Assembly (NCBI GenBank): GCA_029204225.1
Contig: CM055094.1
Span: forward strand, 6,452,548 to 6,516,547
DNA length: 64,000 nt
Direction: 5' to 3'
DNA from: Diphasiastrum complanatum
Lineage: Eukaryota > Streptophyta > Lycopodiopsida > Lycopodiales > Lycopodiaceae
Shown in pieces: positions 24,811 to 35,979 of the stretch. Both the position numbers and the translations under genes were made by a program. The number at the start of each line of letters is the position of its first letter. The first letter of the stretch is position 1. The notes beneath the pieces were generated by a model. The model saw nothing but the letters and a program-made list of their open reading frames with translations. It made no database searches and was not told the DNA's origin.

Positions 24811-27774
24811 TTGCCCATTTTGCTTTCTACACAATCTACAAAATGGGTAGAAAAAGCCCCAACTATCTCTTCCTTATTCGGACGTGGCCCTCAAATTTTC
24901 TCTCTAAAAATTCAGGTGCTGATTTATCTTAACACAATTTTGAAATCCATGGTCTTTAGTACTATGTATCCTCTTAATAAATTCCATAACCGCCAAAGCA
25001 TAGCCCGACAATATCATAATTTCAATTGACAACCTTTGTCATGCTTTTACCTTGTTTATCTACGATAATTTCTTGTGTCACCCCCATTGTTAACTTGGCT
25101 TCATCAACCTAGGGCCATTTCACACTACATTGCCCGGCAAGTTTGAAATTTAAAATAAAGCTCTCCCATTTGTCCAAGAAAAAAAAATGGGCTTCCCCCT
25201 TTCACATTAACACGCAATTGCCATTATGTGGCAGATGACATGGCAGGGACCCTCTTCCATGTCGGGGAAACTCAAACGGTAAACCCATTCTTTGAGTCAG
25301 GCAATGTCCCCTGGCATGTTGAGTCACCCCTAGCATGTTGGCCTGCATGCTTTTTGAAAGTCTTTCTAATCCTTCATATCCAATATTACCTTCAAATAAA
25401 TGCATTTGAATTCTAATCTTTCTAGTTGAAACATGATTGCTTGAAAAAAAAAACCTTAGACCACTTTTCAACCTTTTAACATAAAAATATGTATTTACCT
25501 TTCAAAACACAAGACCTAAAATAAAAGGGACCAATGGTATGCCAAGATTCAAATGGGCCAATCAGATTGTGACCTTTCATTTAACACTTACCAACCAAAT
25601 GTGACAGCGGGGTTATCCATTGCTAGGCAACTCACTTGCCTTGCAAGATTCAAGAAATGGACAACAAGTGAAAGGGCGACTTGCCGCTAGTGTGAAACCA
25701 CTCTTAATGTCTAAAAAAATGGACTTGAATACCTCTATCAAAAACATGACAAATGTCTTTCTTAGAGCTAATTCATGTGTTGGTTGTTCCAAGACATATT
25801 TCGAAATGCTTGGATTTTTAAGTTTGTCTTTTTTCTTTCAAGGCTTTTGTAGTCGGCTTTCACAAAACTTTGTCAAGTTCATTCTTAAAAAGTAACCTTT
25901 CTAAAAGTTATTTCACATTTGTCAATCTCATTTTCAAATAATGCCAATGTTTAGACACTTCTTTTGGTCATGGATAAACTTCTATGGGTCTCGATCTCCC
26001 AAAGAAACCTAAGTTATATTTAATATTTCAATTTTTTTTGTGCAGCCAAATTTTTAAAAAGTATGCCAATGCCATTCTAGAGAACGCTCATTTTAGAACA
26101 ATGCTTTTGAGCCCAAATATTCATGCTAAAAGTTCATATGCCCATTTCAAAAAAAAAAAAATCTTTTGGCAAAAAGATGTGTGCATTGTAAAATTATATA
26201 CAACGAGGTCTCAAGGCATCTTTTGGATGAAGGTGCATCTTAGATTGCCATGGCGATCTCACTTGGGAATATGCTCTAACTTGACTCCTATGTATTTATG
26301 TGTGAAGACATCTTCTCTGCCTTCGTAACCAAAACAACCATAGTCTACCTAGTCAACACATCTGCCAAAACACTTTCCAGCTTTGCATTGAGAGGCAAGA
26401 AGAGAATGAATGGCACCTAACTTGTAACAAAACCCCATACAATGTCCTCCAATAAGAGGCACAATGGTGAAAATTTCCTTTTGTGTACTTGAGATTGGAC
26501 ATACAAAATGAAAAATGAAAATTCTTATACCAAAGTACTTATCCTTGTTGACTATTGAAACTTGGATTGGGATAAGAACACTTTTGTTTTCAAGCTTCTT
26601 GATTTTGAAGTTCTTTTTATCCATCACAAAAATATTGTAGTCGATTTGTGGAAATAAAAATCACTAGTTTCATATTTAGACATGCCCACTAAAATTTGCC
26701 ATTACTTATTGACTACAATTACACAAAAAATATATGAATATTCATATGACCATGATGTAGGCGCATGAACGTAAGACAAGTTGCAACAAATCAAAATTCC
26801 TAATTGTTGAAAAAGTCTACAGAGATGGAATTATGTTTAGCCAGAGATGCAGCTATCTTGGCTGCTATGTGTAGATAGTTCTAAAGATTTTGATTTGTAT
26901 GGAAAATAGTGTTGCAGATGCAATTTCTTCTTGAGTTGCTCTTATGTGGCTCTATTGCATTATGTTATGTTAACTTGATCCAATCATTTTGATTATGAAC
27001 AATCCAAATTATTTTCCTTTGAAGATGTTATGCTTAACATTCAAGTAAATTATTCCTAGCTTCTAGATAATTAAGTATTGCCATCATGGCAATTTTGCAT
27101 TATTGCTTCAAAGCAAAACACCTGGTAGTTTGGGTAAGGAAAATGAGCAAAATGACAAGAATGATGTTGCAATTAAGTTAACTGGCATGAGAAGCACACT
27201 CGAGTCCTTGGCAATTGAGGAGACTGATGGTGTTGACATGATTGAGAAAAGATCATAATCAATTCAAGATAGAATAAATATGGAAGCTAAGAAGGAAATA
27301 AAAAGAGAATATGTGCATATTTTCATTTGGAATAGACATAAAGTGCGAGAATTCATTAGGCAAATTGGTATAGTATATCCATTCATGCATGTATTCTATT
27401 CTCCTAATGAGATCTCAAGTTTGAGATTTGGTTTTGAGGGCAATAACAATAGGTTATTCAAGATTTTGTAAATTTTTCTTTGATCAATCACTTTAAGAGT
27501 TGAATGATTATATGTATATGTTCAATATCAAGGCAAGCAATAAATGATAGAAACAGTCAAAAGAAGGATTTGAAGAACATCTCATAGATGCAATGAGTAA
27601 GAAAGCATATGAGGAGGAACAGATGAAGGAATATTTTCTTGCAAGTTTGGAGGCAAGCATTTCATGTATTATCTCTTATAAATGATTATTACACAAAGTA
27701 TGGGTGTTTTTATGATGAAGATGAGATGGATGTGGAGAAACAATGCTAACCTTCCTTTGATCACATGAAATGGT
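24811..27774. other. AT-rich intergenic DNA
   Basis: No recognisable gene or element. The longest open frames (25984-26328 plus, 26349-26627 minus) have no domain I know and biased, repetitive composition. The right part may include the 5' portion of the LINE relic that follows. Confidence 0.4.
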
Positions 27775-28420
27775 TATCATGGGTTCTGGAATGTTCAAGG
27801 ACGTAATGGCCCTCCTAGAAAATGGATAGTCATGTATTGATAAAAAAGACTCTTATGGCTCTTCAAGAAACCAAGTTGCATGGTGATCATTTACAACACA
27901 CTCGTATATGTTTTAAGCCTTCTCAAAATTATGTAGGTGCTCCAACCAATGGTTCAAAGGTTGGACTAGTGATTTTTGGACTTAAATGCTTGTGCATAAG
28001 AGACAAATATATGAGGCCAATAGGCAAATAATTTCTTAATTCTAATATGGGAAAATATTGGTCTACTTAATGACAATATTTGTCTCTTATATTGAAAGGG
28101 AAAGGGAAAATTCTTGAGAGCTCTTTGCTTTGGTTAGTTTTGAGAAAATGATACTTTTGGGAGTTTTGAGCATCTATGCATATTTCACATATGGGACACA
28201 ATATATCAGTGACAAAATCAAGATTTAGTCTTCCTTCAAGTAAAAATCTTATTCAACAATTTAGTGCCAACTCCAAAAGAAAAGATACATACTCGGAGTA
28301 ATCAAAAGTTTGATGTTGTTTTTTTTCTCGTATAGAATTGATCATATATGTGCATTTGAAAGAGCCAATTGGATAGTTAGACATGAAAAGGTTCCAGCAT
28401 ACTTGGCCATATATGTGTTG
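27775..28420 (+). pseudogene. LINE (non-LTR retrotransposon) endonuclease relic
   Basis: Plus-strand reading gives, in shifting frames, WNVQGRNGPPRKW, then LMALQETKL, then NGSKVGLVIF, and later FSRIDHICAFERANW. These resemble the start, the QETK block, the GG-LVIF block and the late VFSRID block of the apurinic-like endonuclease domain of plant L1-type LINE ORF2. Several stops and frame changes show it is dead. No reverse transcriptase part follows. Confidence 0.65.
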
Positions 28421-28659
28421 GCCATCTCCAGTCTCCAGGGATTTGGAATAGTCCTAGACATGGAAATTGAGCCTATAGAGTCAACTTAATCAATTATGCC
28501 TAGAAATTTCATTCAAGGCTAGTTGTGATCAATAACTTGAAATGGTCTACGAGACTCCAAATATGGACTTTGGAGCACCACTTGGTGTATGATGACTATA
28601 TGCATGATGAGGACTATCAATAGTAATTGAAGTTGGTTCTAGCATATAGTGGTGTGTAC

Positions 28660-29815
28660 ACATGCATAGGCTCCCCTAGGACATATATATACCCTAGTCG
28701 GAACCTGCCCTTCTCATTATTGGCTTTCGATTTTTGGCTACCACAACTCTCGTTCTCATCATCATTGCATCTTGGACATCTCTTGGCTCATCATGAAAGA
28801 AGAAAAATGTGTGATATGAGGTGCCATCCTCCACTTGCTTGCCTTTTTCCGCATATGTGAGCCTCCTTGGTTTGGATCTCTCTCTCATAGATCTTCTTGG
28901 TATCATTGCTTGAAGATGCTCCTCCTCAAGCCTCGACCTCCACATGCATCTTGATTGGCATCAGGATTATAATTGATGAAACTCCATGAGTTGGCTTGAT
29001 CTTGACCCCATCCAAGTTGATCTTTTGATCTTCATGGAAGATCACATCTCTACTTGTGACAATCTTGTTAGTAGAGGAAATAAAAATTCTATATGCTTTC
29101 TTGGTTGATGCATATCCAATCACCACTCCTTTAATAGAACTAGGATCATCATTTTTCCTAGTCTCTAAAGGTACATTCACAAAGCAAACACAACCAAAGA
29201 TCCTAAGTGGTCTACCTTAGGCTTTTACTTATACAACATCTCATATGGTGATCTTCCTTCTAGAGCAAGATTTAGAAGTCTATTACAAAGATAATTTGCA
29301 CAAGAAATTGCTTCTCCTCAAAAATCGTTTGGAAGAGATGCCTCTATTCTAAGTGCTTTGCACATTCACATAGACTTCTAATTTTCTTTCAGCCATCCCA
29401 TTTTGTTGGGGAGAATAAGCACAAGTAAACTCTCTCCTCACTCCCTCTTGCTCACAATAATCATTAAATTTGTTGGAGACATACTCTCCACCACCATCAC
29501 ATTTCAAAGCTTTCAAATTACAAGAAAAATGATTTTCAAATAAACCTTGAATTTAAGAAAGACATCAAACACCATAGACTTGGAAGTTAAGAAATACACC
29601 CAATAAAATTTTGTATAATCATCAATAAAAGTAACAAAGCATGTAGCTCCTCTTGTGCTCTTGGAAGATGCAAAGTGAACATCTGAGTGCACTAGCTCAA
29701 AAGGTTGTTGAGACTTGATGTTGGATCTTGGAAATGGCCTCCTATGGGATTTTGCAATAGCACAAGCTTTACAAGATTGAAGCTCCTTTGATATAGTATT
29801 TGGCAATCCAATGGC
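28660..29815 (-). pseudogene. Copia retrotransposon integrase fragment
   Basis: Minus-strand pieces in order: GLPNTISKELQSCKACAIAK (pre-integrase zinc region, CxxC), FELVHSDVHF and FVTFIDDYTKFYWVYFL (integrase core, first Asp), a segment with YSPQQNGMAERK (third acidic region), FGCVCFVNVPLETRK, GYASTKKAYRIF, TSRDVIFHE, and a basic linker toward the reverse transcriptase. At least four frame breaks. It is cut at the right end within the pre-integrase zinc domain, exactly where the repeat of the next element begins at 29816. Confidence 0.85.
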
Positions 29816-30185
29816 GAACCAATCTGCTTTATTAAAATGAGAAAATGAACATGAGGAACAACTCGAGTTGGTCCCTTTTTATAGTAGAGAGGAGGACCCT
29901 GGCCTCTGAATCCTGTTGGTCCAGTCTTGCCTCTCTTTCTATTCAAATTTAAAAATGTGTGGGAACCATCAAAATTGGAGGGAAACCCAACTTTATTCAC
30001 TAACTTGACATTTAGGCCCTACGACATTAAAAGTCCCGCAAAAAGGCCTAAAGTCCTTTTATTAACATTCTAATTAATCAAATAACTATGTGATCATTGG
30101 GTTGGACTTACACACGCAGGGTGCCAAATCCCTCTCACTTATTAACTAGGGTTAGGGTTGTCTTGGGATCCGCAAACCCTCCAAC
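29816..30185 (-). repeat. Truncated 3' LTR of the small LTR element
   Basis: Only the outer 370 bp are present. The remaining half is missing and a copia integrase fragment abuts. About 17 substitutions separate it from the 5' LTR. Confidence 0.75.
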
Positions 30186-30394
30186 GATATCCCCCACCAA
30201 AACTGGTGGAGGTCCCACGACACCAACCTCGATGCTTGAATAGCCATATGGGTCCAGTGGCCATTCATGATAACCTTGTGCATTGACAAATGGGTAGTCG
30301 ACACCATCCAAAAAAAGATCCCAAGATAATGCTTGTCAATGTTGATCCTTGTAGATAGGTGCACCTGCTAGCAATGACATTGTTGAAGCTAACG

Positions 30395-30790
30395 ACAAGG
30401 TAGCTACAGAATTTTTTTTTTGACACTTTCAAAAATTTGTAACTTCCTCAATATGTAACAAAATGAGAAAACAATTATATCTCCAGAAAGCCCTTTCAAT
30501 GCTCTACAACTCTGGCTATTCAGATGGAATTATAGAGAACAAAAGGTTGGGCAAAAAATGAATCGAACATGGCAGAAAAAACAACCAATCTGGAAGTTTC
30601 TAGTTTTTGACAAGTTTAAAGAATTTTGTTGCCAATATCAAAAATTTGTAACTTGCTCAATACTAAACGGAATTAAAAAAAAAAAATTAGATGGAAAGAA
30701 AGCCCTTTCAATGCTCCACAATGCTACGTATTCAGATTGAATCATAGGAAACGGAAAATAGGGCGAAAATTGAATAAAAAAGAGGCCAAA
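30395..30790 (+). repeat. Diverged internal duplication in the small LTR element
   Basis: Two related stretches at about 30430-30545 and 30640-30750 share the order AACTT-CTCAATA, AAAGCCCTTTCAATGCTC, ACAA, ATTCAGAT. This is an internal duplication in the non-coding interior. Confidence 0.7.
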
Positions 30791-30960
30791 AATTAAAAAA
30801 ACAAAAAATACAGTCACCACTCATTTTTTTGAACGTTTTTGGACATAACCTTCACAAATCACATCCATAATGCAAAGCTAACCCTAGCATGCCACGACAA
30901 GATGCCTAATGCAAGCTAACCATCAACCAAACATGCTGCAAACTGAAAAATTGGCGTAGC

Positions 30961-30978
30961 TCCCCGGCAACGGCGCCA
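30961..30978 (-). promoter_or_regulatory. Primer-binding site (gypsy/Tat type)
   Basis: Reads TGGCGCCGTTGCCGGGGA on the minus strand. This is the widely conserved priming sequence found directly inside the 5' LTR of many plant Ty3/gypsy elements. Confidence 0.8.
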
Positions 30979-30982
30979 AAAT

Positions 30983-31723
30983 TGTAGTGGGTTTCTTTCC
31001 TTGCCTAACCTAAATCCAAGATCTAGTCAATCTAGCATCAAAGAGACGGAGTTAGTTGTCACGCGTAGGTTCGTTCCCATGAGAGCGATAGTATAGTTCA
31101 GATTTCAACATGAATGGAGGATCTAACACTACATCCATCAACACTAAGCATTAACACTACATCCATTAACCCTAAATCCACAACAATGATAGAAACTTAC
31201 TCTTTTCTCTCTCCTTTTCTCTCTCACCAAAGCATAAAAAATAGCAATCCCAATTATGATCAAATCCAACAATTAGCAAATACCAAAGAAAGCATGAGAA
31301 ATGGAGTAAAAGAGAGGAAGAGCAAGGACATTCATCAATCCATTTCTAAAGAGAACCAATCTGCTCTATTGAAATGAGAAAATGAACATGAGGAACAACT
31401 CGAGCTGGTCCCTTTTTATAGTAGAGAGGAGGACCCTGGCCTCTGAATCCTATTGGTCTAGTCTTGCCTCTCTTTTTATTCAAATTTAAAAAAGTGTGGG
31501 AACCATCAAAATTGGAGGGAAATCCAGCTTTATTCACTAACTTGACATTTAGGCCCTGCGACATTAAAAGTCCCGCAAAATGGCCTAAAGTCCTTTTATT
31601 AACATTCTAATTAATCAAATAACTATGTGATCATTGGGTTGGATTTACACAAGCAGGGTGCCAAATCCCTCTCACTTATTAACTAGGGTTAGGGTTGCCT
31701 TGAGATCTGCAAACTCTCCAACA
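30983..31723 (-). repeat. 5' LTR of the small LTR element
   Basis: 741 bp, starting TGTAGTGG and ending TCCAACA on the plus strand, so with TG...CA ends in both orientations. It contains a telobox-like TAGGGTTAGGG near its outer end. Its inner boundary lies four bases from the primer-binding site. Confidence 0.75.
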
Positions 31724-31959
31724 ACCGCAAAGGAATCTCGTTCATGGATTCTTTGTGTTCACAAACCGTTCGTCTTCGTCTTCGTTGACTTTCGTGTTTG
31801 CGAAACTTTTCGTGTGTCTCCAAATGTTCAAGTTCGCGAACATCTTCGTCATGTGAAGGGTTGAAAGCTAGCAAGGCTTTGTAAATCAGAAACACTTTGT
31901 TTCTTCAGTTTATTAAAGTGGTGTTTGGGTTTCTTAGAATTAGGATTTGAAGATGCCTC

Positions 31960-32660
31960 ATTGGTAACTTCCTTATCTTTTCTTTAAAATTGAAAACTCT
32001 TCTTTTGCTCATTAGGGTGATGACTCTTATGTGGCTTAGGAGTATCATCAAAAAAAATTTGCAATCCTAATAGCATCTTCTAGGGTGTTAGGATGGTTCC
32101 TTCTAACGTCCACTTGATAGTCCTTAGGTAAACCATCAATAAACATGAGCATTTGTATCTTTGGAGGTATTTCACTATAAAGAGGATTAAGATACCCATG
32201 GAAATCTTGAATTAATCAAGGCCTTTAGTCATGGTCAATCTTGAAAGCTTTTGAAACTGTTCACAATCATCTAACAAGGGAAGAAAGTATTCTTTGAATA
32301 CTAGGCAAAATTTCTCCCATGTTAATGGTTGTTTTCCTTTGGCTACTAAGTCCTCCCACCAAACTAAGGCTTTTCCGTCCATAAACATAGTGGCAGTGGA
32401 GAGTTTTTCACTTTCATAAAATATATTCACGGCAAAATATTTATTCCAGACATTAAGCCATGAATTTACTACTTGTAGACTCTTTTTTTTTTTTTTCCCT
32501 TTATACACTTTAACGAGGTACTACATGCTTTCGATGATTAGCCAACTTAGGTTCAAGAGCTTGATTCTTCAAATTAGTTTCATGCAGTTGTTGGTTTGTT
32601 TCTTGGATTTGTTGGTAGAGGATTTGTAGGGCTTGTGTCACACTATCGGGTTTAGGGATT
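31960..32660 (-). pseudogene. Ty3/gypsy gag relic
   Basis: The minus strand encodes a retrotransposon gag core: VNSWLNVWNKYF, then ATMFMDGKALVWWEDLV, then TWEKFCLVFKEYFLP and FQKLSRLTM. The WW and W..F..F spacing is that of plant gypsy gag. A coiled QQIQETNQQLHE stretch precedes it at the N-terminal side, and a degraded continuation lies toward 31960. Frame breaks are present. No protease or polymerase follows on the left, where the LTR element begins. Confidence 0.75.
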
Positions 32661-35222
32661 AGAGGTTGATTGATCCATGAGAGTGTCTTGATCGTGATCC
32701 TAGTTTTCAAAGCAACAACAAAGAAAGTAAGATTAGAAAAAGACAATAGGCTTATGAATGCTTTAGTGCAAACTAATACATGTTCTTTTACAAGCTCATT
32801 CCAAGCATACCATAAGCTTAAATCCCAAAAAAGCTCAAAACTTTTAGATTCAATCACATGAAAATGACTCTAAACTTATCCAAGTTTTCATTTACATGTT
32901 GGGTTCCTCTTTTAGTTTTCCATAACATCACTCATAATGAACAATTGCAAAATTTGATGGCAAATTTTCATTTACAATTATCAAATTTTCAAAACGGTTT
33001 CATCTATGTTTGTAGCAATGTGGAATGGAGAACTATCCTTTGTTTTGGTAGGAGTTGCTAGCAATTTTTTATCTTTCTTGTTTAAATCAAAAGTTAGGAA
33101 GTGAATGAATTTACAAACCTCCAACCAAAACAAATCCCCCTTTTATGTAGAATTAACTCCCCTGTACAAAAACCAGAATTTTTGGACTATTTTCACTAAA
33201 CCAAGGTTCAAATACACTAAAAATCAGATTTGAAGTTTTTTGAAGTTTTGTGATGGTCACTGAAGTTCTGTGAAAAAACAGATTATCAAAATGAAGGGTA
33301 ACCTAAGATGGGTTGATTTCTCACTAATTTTAGTGTGTAGGCAACACCAATCTTCCAAACTACCTCTACATTTGGTAACTTCACTTTAGGCACAAACCAA
33401 ACTTTAAAAAAAAAACTTTCGAAAGTTGAAGTTGGGTGCCTATTTGTTGGGCCCATAGATTTGGACAGCCAACAAAAGACCAGACTTCTATTTCTCTACT
33501 TCAAAACAAAAAATTTCCAACCTCTATTTTCAAGAAACACCTCTAAATTCAACCTACTTTTCAACTTGCAATTACTTCTACCTATCAAATTGAAATTGTG
33601 TGCTTGCTGGCCATTCTATTCTCAGCTTAAAAAGCCTTCCAAAAATAAAAAAAAATAGCACCTTTTGAAAAGCCCACCAATTTCTAGAGGCAAGAATTGG
33701 TGCTACTTCAACCACACTAGCAAAACAATTTGATGGCAGATTTTTATGCAACAAAAAAAAGAGGTTTAGAATTACCATTCCCACTTTGGAAGAGGCTTTG
33801 ATACGACTTTTGCAACTAGGAAGAGCTGCCCACCAAGCCTTTGAGTTGATGTCCACCAATGCCTCCAAAAGCCCTCCAATGTGCTTCTCCTCCACAATCA
33901 CTACCATCACAATCACAAGCATGCTCAAGATCCTACCCCATCTAAGTCTCATACCAAATATGGTGATCATCTCAAGAGCAAACAAGCCAAATCTATGCTC
34001 TCTACACTCTAGCCTTCCACTAGGGAAATAACCAAGAAAATCTTCACTCCTTTGGGCGCCCTCTCGCTCTCTTATAGATGGCCCAATGACTCACTCCAAA
34101 GCACTATGGAATGTCCACGCAAGCCAATGAGAAGAGGGGAGACAAACAAAAGGCCAAGAGCCTCACAAGTTAGTGGAATGTCAAAAGACACCTTCCATAA
34201 CTTATGGTTTTTGGTTATAACTTTTTGGGTTCTTTAGGGGCATCAAGGGACCCTAGTAGGTGCATCCTCCTACTAGGTTCCCATGACCCTTATGTGATGG
34301 CTAACTTTGGCCCAAGGCCAATTATGTGATCATGGCTCAAGGTTGAGGCCCAAGGTTTAGGAAAATGACCAATACCCATGGTAAGGTCTTAGCCTTTTGA
34401 TGTAGTTTGTCTTTACATTTTCTTCACTTCTGCCTCTCTCAATTTTTTTGTAGTAGATTTGAAGCTATTTTGGTTTTTTTTCTTTCTATGTTGCCTTTTT
34501 TGTTTAATGAGTTATTTGGTTTGTTTTTTGCTCTTATGTTTGTCTCTTTCTCTTTTTCTTCTTTCTGACCTCTTTAAGGTACTTCGGTAGTTCAGTACAT
34601 TTTGTTCTGTTTTATGTTTGTCCTTCTCTACTTACGATAATTTCATTTGCTACCATTTATGTGGGTACTTTTTTGACTTTTTTACTACCTGTTTTTTGTT
34701 TAATGGCTTTTCGTTTAACCTGGTTGTGTTGTTTTTGTTTGCTATTTATTTTTACCCTATCTCATTTATAGTACAGAGTTCAGAGTCAAACTATATAGAT
34801 TGACAATTTGCTCACTTCACTTATGCTGATGTCATTGTGGCCATTTTATGATCCAGTTTTACGAAGTCTATATTATTCATTTTATCATTTGTTTGTAGAT
34901 GACATATTTTAAGTAAAGAAAGATGCTCTCTTTTGATTGTTGTCACACACTCATTACCTCATTCAGACCAAAAATGCAGAGGTTGGTGATCTCCAGTTTG
35001 GCTTCATATGTTGTTGTTTTTATTATCATTATTTGGTAAGCAAGATGCAGCTTGTATGATTAGATCCAGTTGGAGTCCAGTTGCACTACAGGTCTATAGG
35101 TCCACAAGTTATTGCGGAGCTATTAGTGGGTAATAAATACTTGGTGATCAGATGGTACAAGATACAAGTTTTTGATGGAGCTATCCTACCTTACTCTTAT
35201 CACATTTGAGCTTAAGGGAGAG
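32661..35222. other. Retroelement-derived and unassigned DNA
   Basis: The left part probably continues the leader of the gypsy relic. An open stretch on the minus strand at 33578-33985 has no recognised domain. 34400-35222 should contain the 3' internal end of the element whose LTR begins at 35223, but no coding domain can be read there. Confidence 0.35.
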
Positions 35223-35635
35223 AGTTAGAAATCAAATTCAATCTGGTATACATTTTTTAAGCTTCAAATGTGATACTGCATTTATTGTATAGTTTAAATT
35301 AGATGTACAGTTTATCTGGTTTATTGCATTTGGTTGTTGTACTGGGATGTGACCCATCATTGACTTATTAGTCTGGCACTTGTCCCGTAGCCGGCTACTT
35401 GGATTAGGCAAGTAGCCACACATAGGGAAATTAGCCTATACAGTAGATTTTGGTTTCGTTATGCTATACCTGAGGGCATGTCTCGGGTTTGTCAGTATAT
35501 GAGGCCAACACATGTACATATTTCCTTTGTAATACTATTAACTCTTGCTGTGCCATCTATGAGAGCTTGAGAGGTGTGTAGCTATGGTGATTGTTGTGGT
35601 CGCACACTGCAATAGATCTTCTCAGAAAGTTAACT
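35223..35635 (+). repeat. LTR (3' LTR or solo LTR) of an AGTTA-type element
   Basis: Begins AGTTAGAAATCA directly after a polypurine tract AAGGGAGAG and ends GTTAACT. It shares long blocks with the LTR at 63281-63755, for example TCCCGTAGCCGGCTACTTGG and GTGCCATCTATGAGAGCTTG, so both belong to one family. No coding region of this family is readable to its left. Confidence 0.75.
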
Positions 35636-35912
35636 AGTATAAGACCAATAATAATGTCTATGGTCTTATATAAGTTAACTTTCTAATATGTATGCATGTG
35701 AATTTTGATTAAATATGCATGATAATGATAGTTGAAAAAAAAAATCCTAGATCTGTAGTCAATAGGGACAGTCAGAAGCTCATTTGGCACACAAAACTTA
35801 TATAACAACATCCCATACATAACAGAAAGTCACAAACAAATGTTTTGTAGGAGATTGGCTTAACAAGATTTCAATATATCTTATACATTTAAAATCATAT
35901 TACATACATACA

Positions 35913-35916
<4 letters not shown>

Positions 35917-35978
<62 letters not shown>
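35917..35978 (+). repeat. (TG)31 microsatellite
   Basis: Uninterrupted TG tract of about 62 bp, followed by a short ACACAC tract. Confidence 0.95.

Positions 35979-35979
<1 letters not shown>

Larger units (their letters stand above)
29816..31723 (-). mobile_element. Small non-autonomous LTR element with gypsy-type PBS
   Basis: A 370-bp repeat at 29816-30185 matches 31353-31722 (about 95% by eye, no length change). On the minus strand the right copy is part of a 741-bp LTR (30983-31723, TG...CA on the plus strand), followed by a primer-binding site TGGCGCCGTTGCCGGGGA. The left copy is the first half of the 3' LTR. It is preceded by a purine-rich tract ending GGTGGGGGATATC, the candidate polypurine tract. 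The internal part is only about 0.8 kb and has no coding capacity. This makes it a deletion derivative or a small non-autonomous element driven by a Ty3/gypsy relative. Confidence 0.75.
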
